Assembly: GCA_017555325.1 (NCBI GenBank)
Contig: JAFZGR010000154.1
Span: forward strand, 1-16,106
Direction: 5' to 3'
Length of the DNA: 16,106 bases
DNA from: Alphaproteobacteria bacterium
Lineage (GTDB): Bacteria; Pseudomonadota; Alphaproteobacteria; CAAHEQ01; UBA3637
The notes beneath the pieces were generated by a model. The model made no database searches, was not told where the DNA came from, and saw nothing but the letters and a program-made list of their open reading frames with translations. Shown here one piece after another: positions 1-7,766 of the stretch. A program made the position numbers and the translations under genes. Within the stretch, counting starts at the first letter, position 1, and each line of letters opens with the position of its first letter.

Positions 1-1881
1 AATGGCACCAGCTCCAGCTAATAATTTGGCACTGCTGCTCACAACGCCGGCCCCTTTCATGGCTGTGCGGGCACTATCCATCATCATGCCTTGGGCATCA
101 ATGGATTTGCCAAGCCATAAGTTGAATAAGCGTTCAACCAATTCCGGAGCGGCATTTATCATACTGACGGATAAAAAGGCAAAAGCAACTAATAAAAAGA
201 CAGCTTGCATCGGAGAAACACCGATTAAAGAGTCAATGCCATATTGAATAAGTGAATCCGTTAAACCGGAGAACATACTGCCACCTTCACCGGCAGCTTG
301 TGCCGTTTGATCTAATTCTCCCGTAAATGTACTTAAAATATCATTCGGAGAACCTTTAACCATTGCCCAACCTAAGGCCAATGCTAATTTGCCGGATAAT
401 AAATCACTAAATCCAATGATAACCAAAGCGGTTGAAATGGAAATGGCTACCAATGAAATAACGGCATGCATTAGTAATGCCCATGCGTTTTTAAGATATT
501 CTCGTGTTCCTTTAAATACAAAGGCAATGAGCCATAGAGGTAGTAAAATAAGCACAAATCCCAGCTGTAAAATAGATGATAATACATGGAATGAAATTAA
601 TAACATAACAAGTGAAAACATAATGATTAAAAACATTCCGACCAGAACAGCTCCTAATCGAGTTACCCCATGTGATGTTGCAGCACTTAATGCGGATTGA
701 TCTGATTGTGAAACAGTAGATGCTCCTGCAAAACAGGTAATACCTTGTCCCAGAGCAATCATTGGGGATACTTGATGATAAACCGTACATATCATACATA
801 AAATACTGTTTGTGGCAATCGGATCTAAAAAGAGTGTATTTGATGATATATCTCCTCTGTTTTTGCAGTAAGAACATTCAGAGGAAGAACCAAGTGACAT
901 GATTTTTTTTGCCACATCTAAAAGACTACCTGCATTTTTCGCTGCTCGTCGTCCACTGTCAGAGAATTGTTGAGCTAATGAGGCAGAATAAGCAACAACA
1001 GGTGAAATTGTAAATCGATATAATGATGAAATCGTTTGATTGCTTGTTAATATGGCGGAAATAACCAATACCAAAACAATTTTGTTTAATACGTTTGTTA
1101 AGTATTCAGAAATCCGCGCAAAACCGAATTTGCCGAAAAAGGCTAATGTGACATAAGCCAACCACAACATTGTTAAAACGCCTAATAGAGATAAGGCGGC
1201 TGGGCGTAAAACCTCATATGCGGCAGCAGTTACTTTTTGAATGGACACCAAAACCAATGCTGTCACATCACAGGGCCAACATTCATTCTTATTAACCAAA
1301 TTTTTAATGATGGACGTAATGGGACTGCAACTGGTTCCCATTAGATTTTTAATTTTAGCAACCATATAATTATATTGTTCAATTTTTTTGCATTTTTCGT
1401 GCAATGAATCGGATTTTCGTTCTAAAATTTGCAACTTTTCACAGTAATCTAAAGCTTTGTTTGCTGATTCTGCTATGTCTGGGTTAAAGGTTGTTGGTTC
1501 ATATCCTGCAACGTAATCTTCATTTTTGCCGTCTTTGGTTTGATAATATTTTTTAAATTCTGAATCACTGTCGACAGCATCTCCGGCAGAAGATATTTTA
1601 CTTCGCCATTCTTCTCGTGTTGAAGCATCGATATTTTCGGCGTTGTCTGCGAAGGCAGGTAAAACAAAGGCCATACAGCAAATGCTTAATATTAACGGAA
1701 TTATGAATAGGATTTTTTGCTTTTTGATAATGGTATAATAACAGAGTGTTCCGAGTATGATAAGAATAGACATGGCACAACAAATCGGAAACAACATGCC
1801 ATTAAACGGATTTATATGTGCAATAAATACCGCTGTTAAGGTTGTTGCCAAAAGTAAAAGAAATTTGATTATCCGCTTCAT
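1..1881 (-). CDS. VirB6/TrbL-like polytopic membrane protein, 3' end outside window
   Basis: The frame is open from an ATG at 1881 down to base 1, giving 627 visible codons with no stop, so the C-terminus lies outside the window. The start has a good Shine-Dalgarno (AAGGGGA) that overlaps the stop of the upstream gene 12 bases away, so translation is probably coupled. Residues 1-77 hold two or three hydrophobic segments, the last ending in a signal-peptide-like LPAFAD. A hydrophilic stretch of about 120 residues follows, then CWPC near residue 201, membrane segments near 230-250, 265-280, 405-460, 470-490 and 558-575, and a core motif LPLW..AFVF..T.EY..NAW near 447-467. This motif and CWPC are shared with the next two genes, which supports membership in the VirB6/TrbL channel family of type IV secretion. 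Extra CxxC pairs lie near 336-339 and 362-365. The family call is inferred from topology and motifs; the substrate is unknown. Confidence 0.7.
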   Translation of the reverse strand, partial: MKRIIKFLLLLATTLTAVFIAHINPFNGMLFPICCAMSILIILGTLCYYTIIKKQKILFIIPLILSICCMAFVLPAFADNAENIDASTREEWRSKISSAGDAVDSDSEFKKYYQTKDGKNEDYVAGYEPTTFNPDIAESANKALDYCEKLQILERKSDSLHEKCKKIEQYNYMVAKIKNLMGTSCSPITSIIKNLVNKNECWPCDVTALVLVSIQKVTAAAYEVLRPAALSLLGVLTMLWLAYVTLAFFGKFGFARISEYLTNVLNKIVLVLVISAILTSNQTISSLYRFTISPVVAYSASLAQQFSDSGRRAAKNAGSLLDVAKKIMSLGSSSECSYCKNRGDISSNTLFLDPIATNSILCMICTVYHQVSPMIALGQGITCFAGASTVSQSDQSALSAATSHGVTRLGAVLVGMFLIIMFSLVMLLISFHVLSSILQLGFVLILLPLWLIAFVFKGTREYLKNAWALLMHAVISLVAISISTALVIIGFSDLLSGKLALALGWAMVKGSPNDILSTFTGELDQTAQAAGEGGSMFSGLTDSLIQYGIDSLIGVSPMQAVFLLVAFAFLSVSMINAAPELVERLFNLWLGKSIDAQGMMMDSARTAMKGAGVVSSSAKLLAGAGAI

Positions 1882-1893
1882 GTTTTTTCCCCT

Positions 1894-3219
1894 TTACTTT
1901 GGTTGTTTCGGTACAATTTGTGTAGATGCTTTTTGTGCATCGCTAATCCCGCCTCCGGAGCTTTCTCCTCCGTTTGGTGAGAAGGCATCGTTCATGGTCT
2001 TTCCTGCATCTTTTGCTGCTTTTGTCATCATGGCTTTCCCGACTCCGGCCCCGATACCTGTTCCGCTCATGGCCATGCCGGCAGCAAATAATCCTAAACT
2101 TTTGCCGATATTGGCAACCTGTTGAATTCCTCTTGATATGGCGGATCGGTTAAAGTCGCCGACTAATTTTGCCGAAATGCTCGGGATATCACTTGTCATT
2201 TTAAACATTACAAATACCAAAGCAAAAAATGCTAATCCCTGTTGTTGCATGTTTTTCAAACCGAGCATCAATGTCGGATCTGTTAACTGGGCTCCGATGG
2301 AAAAAGTGTCATCAGCGTAAGAACGAATAACTGTTAACATAATTGCCATATAAACACATGTTAAAACAATTTGCGCCATACTGACAAACAAGACTTTCCA
2401 AGCGCTAGTTAAATATCCTTTTGTGTAAGGGAAGACATATGCAACCAAAAAGAACGGGAAGAAAAAGACAACTGCCCCCAAAAGCATAAATCCTTCAATA
2501 AACAACAATGGGAACATCAGCATCAGGTAAAAGAAAATAAAGATAACCACAATGCCTAATATTTGCGTTGTAAAATCCAGTGCGGTCATCATTTTTGCAC
2601 CTAAACCGATGCCTGAGTGGAATCCTAGGTAAACCCGATAAATCAAATCTTGTAATTGATTACCGACTTTTGATGTAAAAATGGTTGAATCAGATGCAAT
2701 GTTGGTATATGTTTCGGCTGCGGCAAAGTTTTTAGCAATGCTTGGATCTGCAAACATAATGTTTCGGCTGATTTGTACAAATGCATCTAATGTTGGGGTC
2801 ACAATAACGCTTAATACGTCATATACAAATTGTGAGTTATATAAGACAGCTGCCACAACAAGTGCTTTAAATAAAACAGTTGCCATGTTGGTTAAAAAGT
2901 CTTTTAAGTTCGGTTCTTTTAAAGCAGCAATCATTTTGCCGACAGTAAAAGTAATCCAAAATAATAATCCGATTCCTAAAATATCCAATGCTGTTTTGCA
3001 TAAAACCGGAAACATCTCAATAATTAAATCCCCAATGGCTTCCCATGTGATTTTATACATTGTACACGGCCAGCAATTTTCTTTTTTTATCCGAAATAAA
3101 TTTTCCATTTCTTTCGGGTCAATGGAATTGGAGCAGCCGCTTACAAATAACAGAAGTGAACACAAACCCCATTTCCAAAGGGTTCTTACTTGAAAACTAA
3201 TTCGTTTAAAAGTATTCAT
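1894..3219 (-). CDS. VirB6/TrbL-like membrane protein with lipoprotein signal
   Basis: This 441-residue protein begins with a basic, hydrophobic leader ending in a lipobox, VSGC, with the candidate lipidated Cys at 29. CWPC follows at 49-52. Membrane segments lie at about 78-97, 114-134, 217-241, 242-264, 276-298 and 325-345. Between the fourth and fifth is the motif FPFFLVAYVF..TKGYLTSAWK (254-275), which matches equivalent motifs in both neighbouring paralogues and resembles the conserved core of VirB6/TrbL inner-membrane channel proteins. The C-terminal 60 residues are Gly/Ser-rich and probably disordered. The start is supported by AGGGAGA a few bases upstream. It lies 30 bases after the 498-aa gene and 12 bases before the next, so it is the middle gene of an operon. 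A lipobox on a VirB6-type protein is unusual; whether it is lipidated is not shown by the sequence. Confidence 0.75.
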   Translation of the reverse strand: MNTFKRISFQVRTLWKWGLCSLLLFVSGCSNSIDPKEMENLFRIKKENCWPCTMYKITWEAIGDLIIEMFPVLCKTALDILGIGLLFWITFTVGKMIAALKEPNLKDFLTNMATVLFKALVVAAVLYNSQFVYDVLSVIVTPTLDAFVQISRNIMFADPSIAKNFAAAETYTNIASDSTIFTSKVGNQLQDLIYRVYLGFHSGIGLGAKMMTALDFTTQILGIVVIFIFFYLMLMFPLLFIEGFMLLGAVVFFFPFFLVAYVFPYTKGYLTSAWKVLFVSMAQIVLTCVYMAIMLTVIRSYADDTFSIGAQLTDPTLMLGLKNMQQQGLAFFALVFVMFKMTSDIPSISAKLVGDFNRSAISRGIQQVANIGKSLGLFAAGMAMSGTGIGAGVGKAMMTKAAKDAGKTMNDAFSPNGGESSGGGISDAQKASTQIVPKQPK

Positions 3220-3249
3220 GTTGTTCTCCCTTGTTTTTTGTCTAATGCT

Positions 3250-4746
3250 TTAAGTGTTTCCGTTACTTCCGGTTTGTTGCGTACCTGCCTGTTGTGTACC
3301 AGCTTGTTGCGTTGGTGTTTGTTGCGTACCTGCTGGTGTTTGATTGCCATTTCCGCCACCGGTATATTGACCGGGAGTTGTTGGCTTCGATGAATTTGAT
3401 CCCATATTCCATATGGTATCTTCTTTATTCTTCATGCCAAGCATACCGCCAATGTTTTCACGCATTTTTGCACTGCCTTTTTGTAGAGTATCATAGCTGT
3501 TTTGTCCGAAAACGGTACCTAAGCCAAGAGCTGTACCTGCTGCACCTAGTCCGATACCCGCACTTTTGATTATGCCCGCTTCAACACTGGAACCGATACT
3601 GACATCATAGGATTGAATAATACGAGATGCCAATTCTGGAGCAGCTTTAATCAATTCTTTACACAAGAAGCCCAAAGCCAAGGTTATTAAAATACCCGAT
3701 TTGAATACGGAAGATTTTTTACCTGCAATTAAATCCCATCCCGGAACCATTGAACTTAAAATATCATCCGAATCTGGTAACATCATGCCGATTAATTTAA
3801 ATACCAAAACCATAATAACACCAGTTGTCATAATGGTTAAACAAACGTTTAAAAGCATATTTAAGGCATTTTTGGTATATGCTTGTGTCGGTTGAAAAAC
3901 CCAAAATACAACCCAAAATGGCATAAGTGCCGTAATAAACGCCAAACGAACCACAATATTAATCAGTTGGAATGGAACAGAAAGATATATCATACTGAAT
4001 GCTGCGAAAATGACGGCACCGGAAAGGGTTAATTGGATATCCGGAAATACGAAACTGCCTAAAATGCCCGTTACGATTAGTACAATACCAACAGCCATAC
4101 CAACAACCAAATTGGCACTGATTTTGGCAAGCATGGCAATCATAGATTGTTGTAATCCTTGGGAGAATGCTTGTCCGGAAAAGAAATTGGCTGCTTGTGC
4201 TGCTGCCATTTGAGCATTGGCATTATCAGTATAATCCAGTCGTTTGTTGGTAGAACTCCACATTTTGTTCGAAATTTCGGCTTCATTCATAATGCCGATT
4301 GAAAAATCAAATGCATAAGCTAAAATCGGTGTCACAAAACTGTTCATAATTACATTTGTACCGGCAATGATGGCAGAAGCAATAAGAACACGACCCAGTG
4401 TTTTAAATAAATCCCCTAAAAATTGCATTAAGTCAACTTCTTGCAGTTTAATCAATGTTTGGCTGACACGGAAAATAATGAAAAACATTGCTCCGATACC
4501 CAGTAATTTTAAAATGTTTAGTTTGGTTATATTAATAACATCGGTTGCTAATTGGTTGGCAGCTTCAAAAAGCGTTGAAAAAATGGGGCAAAACCAGCAA
4601 TATCCATCAAGGTTTGAACCAAATCCCATCCATTCCATCACTTTACCGAAAATAGTTGCTGTGATGCTATCCAAAAGACCGGCATGAGCAGGTAAAGCAA
4701 ATAACATTAGAAAAGTTAAAAGAAAAACATAGGGGATTTTTTTCAT
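3250..4746 (-). CDS. VirB6/TrbL-like membrane protein, first gene of the operon
   Basis: This 498-residue protein has a clear N-terminal signal peptide (basic MKK, hydrophobic core, ALPAHA before Gly23). A CWFC motif follows at 50-53, then membrane segments near 78-97, 117-136, 212-232, 240-260, 262-285, 300-322 and 350-365. The core motif MPFW.VFWVF..TQAYTKNAL (275-294) and AAPELASRI (368-376) align with those of the two downstream paralogues, supporting a VirB6/TrbL-type channel subunit of a type IV secretion or conjugation apparatus. The C-terminus is a low-complexity Gly/Gln/Thr tail with four near-identical pentapeptides of the form AGTQQ. The start has AAGGAGA about eight bases upstream, and a plausible promoter lies just before it. 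The specific system (conjugation, effector export or DNA uptake) cannot be told because no ATPase or other VirB component is in the window. Confidence 0.75.
   Translation of the reverse strand: MKKIPYVFLLTFLMLFALPAHAGLLDSITATIFGKVMEWMGFGSNLDGYCWFCPIFSTLFEAANQLATDVINITKLNILKLLGIGAMFFIIFRVSQTLIKLQEVDLMQFLGDLFKTLGRVLIASAIIAGTNVIMNSFVTPILAYAFDFSIGIMNEAEISNKMWSSTNKRLDYTDNANAQMAAAQAANFFSGQAFSQGLQQSMIAMLAKISANLVVGMAVGIVLIVTGILGSFVFPDIQLTLSGAVIFAAFSMIYLSVPFQLINIVVRLAFITALMPFWVVFWVFQPTQAYTKNALNMLLNVCLTIMTTGVIMVLVFKLIGMMLPDSDDILSSMVPGWDLIAGKKSSVFKSGILITLALGFLCKELIKAAPELASRIIQSYDVSIGSSVEAGIIKSAGIGLGAAGTALGLGTVFGQNSYDTLQKGSAKMRENIGGMLGMKNKEDTIWNMGSNSSKPTTPGQYTGGGNGNQTPAGTQQTPTQQAGTQQAGTQQTGSNGNT
3276..3335 (-). 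repeat. 15-bp in-frame tandem repeat in the VirB6-like C-terminus
   Basis: Four units with an exact 15-base period start at 3276, 3291, 3306 and 3321 (for example gttgcgtacctgc on the plus strand). They encode the pentapeptides AGTQQ, TPTQQ, AGTQQ and AGTQQ in the C-terminal tail of the 498-aa protein. Unit number could vary by slippage. Confidence 0.85.
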
Positions 4747-4780
4747 GGCGTTGTCTCCTTGATAAATGCTTATTATTTTT

Positions 4781-4809
4781 ATGATACATCATTTTTTTTA
4801 AAAAAACAA
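4781..4809 (-). promoter_or_regulatory. Candidate sigma-70 promoter for the VirB6-like operon
   Basis: On the minus strand, TTGTTT (4809-4804) and TATCAT (4786-4781) are separated by exactly 17 bases, in front of the first VirB6-like gene. The start point would fall near 4774, giving a leader of roughly 28 bases. An imperfect inverted repeat, ATGAT/ATCAT, overlaps the -10 element. Confidence 0.5.
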
Positions 4810-4843
4810 CACTTTTTGATAGATTATTTTATCTTTTTATGTT

Positions 4844-4849
4844 TATAAT
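4844..4849 (+). promoter_or_regulatory. Candidate -10 element for the 211-aa gene
   Basis: A perfect TATAAT lies 31 bases before the ATG of the divergent plus-strand gene. The best -35 candidate, TTGATA at 4816-4821, is 22 bases away, which is too far for a standard promoter, so the -35 is uncertain. The 133-base divergent spacer (4747-4879) is very AT-rich and would hold both promoters. Confidence 0.4.
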
Positions 4850-4879
4850 AGAAAAAAAATTTTAAAACGGAGGGACGAA

Positions 4880-5515
4880 ATGGCAGCAAAAGATATGCTT
4901 TATGTGTTGTATAAAAAGTTGTATGAACAGCGGGCTGTTCTAACGGCAGCACCGGCTTTAACTGTTGAAATTACACAATATACACCACAAAATTTTCCGG
5001 TTGAATTGGTGGAAAAAGAAACGAGTGCCGTTGTTTCTTATTTGTGTGGTTTGACGGATGTTAATGCTGCAGAGGTTAAAGATGTTGTTCAGATTGTGCA
5101 ACATAATTATACAGATCAACCTTTTTGGCGGGATGTTATTTTGGACTATTTGGAATATAAATTAAAATCTCAGGCCGAATCGATTTATAACAGAAATATT
5201 GAATTGTTAAAAGAGACAACCCGTGTGTTGAACGAGATACGACAGGAAGAGAATAGACGTAAAGAGTTGGTTAAAGCGTTTGGGGATAAGATTATGGAAC
5301 AGCGTTTTCGGGTTGATGGATATAAGTTGATGCATTCTTATTTTACGATGTATCGAAAGGATGCCAAAAAAGCGTATGAAACGTTGATTACCAATCCGGC
5401 ATATTTTTCCCCGATTATTACAACCGATATGAATGGAAACACGATTTTAACGCCCAATGAAGCCATAGAAGAAAATGCTAAAATCGCAAAATTCTTAAAA
5501 GCGTTGAAAATATAG
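4880..5515 (+). CDS. Unrecognised 211-aa soluble protein, helical with central coiled coil
   Basis: I do not recognise this protein. The start is supported by GGAGGG eight to ten bases upstream. It has no signal peptide and no membrane segment, so it is probably cytoplasmic or peripheral. It looks largely alpha-helical; residues about 100-140 are rich in Glu, Lys, Arg and Leu with Asn-Arg-Asn and Arg-Gln-Glu-Glu-Asn clusters and could form a coiled coil. The C-terminal third contains aromatic residues (HSYFTMYRK) and a short PAYFSPIITTD segment. It is the first plus-strand gene facing away from the VirB6-like operon, and the next gene starts 64 bases after its stop behind its own strong promoter. 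Association with the secretion genes is inferred from position only. Confidence 0.75.
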   Translation: MAAKDMLYVLYKKLYEQRAVLTAAPALTVEITQYTPQNFPVELVEKETSAVVSYLCGLTDVNAAEVKDVVQIVQHNYTDQPFWRDVILDYLEYKLKSQAESIYNRNIELLKETTRVLNEIRQEENRRKELVKAFGDKIMEQRFRVDGYKLMHSYFTMYRKDAKKAYETLITNPAYFSPIITTDMNGNTILTPNEAIEENAKIAKFLKALKI

Positions 5516-5518
5516 CGT

Positions 5519-5547
5519 TTGACAATTAATGCAAGTATTGATATAAT
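5519..5547 (+). promoter_or_regulatory. Exact-consensus sigma-70 promoter
   Basis: TTGACA (5519-5524), a 17-base spacer and TATAAT (5542-5547) match the sigma-70 consensus at all twelve positions. The element starts four bases after the stop of the 211-aa gene. Transcription would start near 5554, about 26 bases before the ATG at 5580. Confidence 0.85.
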
Positions 5548-5579
5548 GTGCAAAATAACGTATTGAAAGTGAGGAAGTG

Positions 5580-7736
5580 ATGTCTGAATCTTTAATGAGC
5601 GAAGAACAAATTGCAAAATTGTTAACAGCAACAGACGGAGAAATGGTTGAGTTGGAAGAGTTTTTTTCCGAAACGCCTGTTCTTCAGCCAATTAGAGAAA
5701 TACGGAAAGCTGCACAAACAGGGGATATGGGTCGTCTTCAAGAAGCGATGAATCAGGTGGCTGTTCAGACAAAGCCTGAGGTATTCCAACAGGTACAGGC
5801 AACCGTTCAACGAGATGCGTTTGTTCGTCAAACGGTTCAGGCTGTTCAGGCATATCATTATCTGCAAGATAAAAAAGAAAAACAAGGACAGCCCCTTTCT
5901 GCTGAAGAAGAGCAGTTTATGGCACAAAAACCGCAATTGGAAGCCGGCGTTTCTTATTTGAAAGAAAATTATGCACAGGCTTTTCAGGAAGAACCATTGC
6001 CGCAAAGGGAAACAGAACGGGTCGTTTCCGTTGTACAAGAAAATGAAACGCCTGGAAATACGTATGAACAGCAAGGTGTGTTTGAAACAAAATTCGATAC
6101 AGATGACTATCAGAGTAATACAGAAACGCAAACGGGTACGTTGGAAACGGGAACGGTGGAATTTGCACCGGATACCCCGTTATATACGGAGCATTTGGAC
6201 TTGTCTCAGCCTGATACGACGATTAATATGACAGATATGGGAAATACTGCAGATGTTAATTTTTCACCAGATGTGGAAATGCAAACAGGGTTTGCCCCGC
6301 AACCGATGACGGATAATACGGCTGATGGAGAAATAAAAACGGTTGATTTTACAGGAAAGCCTCATCCGGAAAATGAAACAATTCGTTCTGGCAATACGTT
6401 TGAAATGTCGCAGGAAGCCAAAGAAGTACGTGATTTGCATGATGCGTTTAAGGTTGGTACAAATGAGCCGGATAAAGCAGAAGAAGATATTCGTAAATTA
6501 AATGATTCGTTTGCGGATAAAGGTCAATACGGTTATGTGGATGGTGTTAAATTAGGCGCTACCGATAAACGTAAAACTGATTGGGACACGGTATATAAGC
6601 AAGGGGTATCCAAACATATCGATAAAATTGGGTCTGAAAAAGACATGACAGATTTAGCTTTGGATATTCTTGTCGCAGGTATGATGGTTCCGTTGGATTC
6701 TTTAAAAGAATATTTACAACAAAAACGGTTAAGTCAAAAAGAAGATGCTAAAAAAGCTGTTGAAAAACGGGGTGAATTTATCGCCGATAATTTAAGAAAT
6801 CATGGTTTGAGCAAATTGGATTTATCGACTAAATTAGCGCGTGATGGGCAAAAATGGATTTTGCAAGACCCGAATTATGCCATTATTCCAGAACAGGGCC
6901 CTTATACTAAATACGAAAAAGCTTTGTTGGAAAAAAGAGAGTTTGCAAAGGGGTTGCCAACAAAATCGGATGGGAGTGTTGATTTTGACAAAATGTCATT
7001 ATCACAACGGAAAAAATATGGTAAATATTTAACAATATATGCTCATTTGCCTGAATTTAAAAATTATGTTTATGAAATGACGGGTGTTAAGCAATCATAC
7101 GATGAGATGAAGCAAATTGTGTCGACATCTAAAGAAATGAAAAAAGTGTCATTGTTGTCTCCGGACGAACAAGTTGTTGCTCAACAGGCAAGGATACAAG
7201 AGTTAGAGCAAGCTGTTGTTGACTTGCAGTCTTCAAAAAAAGAGCAAGGGGCAAACAGTATGCTTAGCCCGAGCAATATGCAGTCGAACAGTGTACAACC
7301 GACTGCTCATGTACAAGCGCCATCAGATGTGCACGCTCCGAAGCAAGCCGGTGTTCGGGAAACAAGTGTTAATGCCGGGCAACCCACTGTGAAAAATGTA
7401 CAAACGCCGAAAAATGTAAGGGATGATGAACATGAACGGAAAAAAGCTGAAGCATTGGCTTCCGTTCAAATGGAAGATTTGGCAGATGTTAAAATTTCAG
7501 GGACGGTTAAAAATCCGATTGTGACAATGCCGGATGGAACCCGTATTCCGGTAGATAATCGGCGAAAAGAAGAATTAGATACCGAGGTGCGTGAAATTGA
7601 TCGTAAGAAAAAATCCAATGATGAAGCTGCACATATGAATCGGCAACAACAACGCCAATTGGCAATGGGACGTTCCGGTCAAACACCGATGTATCAAGCT
7701 CCGACACAAACACGGACAACTGGACGAGGAATGTAA
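5580..7736 (+). CDS. Unrecognised 718-aa hydrophilic, Gln-rich protein
   Basis: I do not recognise this protein. I chose the ATG at 5580, just behind AGGAAG, although an in-frame GTG sits immediately before it at 5577. It has no signal peptide or membrane segment. Residues 1-130 look helical (EEQIAKLL, EEFFSETPVL). About 130-270 is Thr/Gln/Asp-rich and probably disordered, with loosely repeated phrases such as TETQTGTLETGT. About 275-510 is the best candidate for a folded domain: charged and helical, with KEVRDLHDAF, LALDILVAGMMVPL and SLSQRKKYGKYL. A short coiled coil lies near 534-557, then a Gln/Val/Pro-rich linker, and a C-terminal segment with SGTVKNPIVTMPDGTRIPV near 640-660. It follows an exact-consensus promoter and is 30 bases before the 475-aa membrane protein gene, so the two are probably co-expressed. 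A scaffold or secretion-accessory role would be a guess. Confidence 0.8.
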   Translation: MSESLMSEEQIAKLLTATDGEMVELEEFFSETPVLQPIREIRKAAQTGDMGRLQEAMNQVAVQTKPEVFQQVQATVQRDAFVRQTVQAVQAYHYLQDKKEKQGQPLSAEEEQFMAQKPQLEAGVSYLKENYAQAFQEEPLPQRETERVVSVVQENETPGNTYEQQGVFETKFDTDDYQSNTETQTGTLETGTVEFAPDTPLYTEHLDLSQPDTTINMTDMGNTADVNFSPDVEMQTGFAPQPMTDNTADGEIKTVDFTGKPHPENETIRSGNTFEMSQEAKEVRDLHDAFKVGTNEPDKAEEDIRKLNDSFADKGQYGYVDGVKLGATDKRKTDWDTVYKQGVSKHIDKIGSEKDMTDLALDILVAGMMVPLDSLKEYLQQKRLSQKEDAKKAVEKRGEFIADNLRNHGLSKLDLSTKLARDGQKWILQDPNYAIIPEQGPYTKYEKALLEKREFAKGLPTKSDGSVDFDKMSLSQRKKYGKYLTIYAHLPEFKNYVYEMTGVKQSYDEMKQIVSTSKEMKKVSLLSPDEQVVAQQARIQELEQAVVDLQSSKKEQGANSMLSPSNMQSNSVQPTAHVQAPSDVHAPKQAGVRETSVNAGQPTVKNVQTPKNVRDDEHERKKAEALASVQMEDLADVKISGTVKNPIVTMPDGTRIPVDNRRKEELDTEVREIDRKKKSNDEAAHMNRQQQRQLAMGRSGQTPMYQAPTQTRTTGRGM

Positions 7737-7766
7737 AAGAACTGCTGTATTTAAAAGGGGAGATTT

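Noticed and set aside
389..877. Open readings on both strands inside the first VirB6-like gene
   Set aside because: They overlap a continuous minus-strand frame with coherent membrane segments and lack family features or good ribosome sites.
1473..1783. Two short minus-strand frames
   Set aside because: They are out of frame with, and fully inside, the 1-1881 gene, whose frame remains open with a credible start.
5622..6168. Minus-strand frames of 169 and 83 residues
   Set aside because: Antisense to the 718-aa gene; their Phe/Leu/Ile-rich composition reflects the complement of a Gln/Glu/Lys-rich coding frame.
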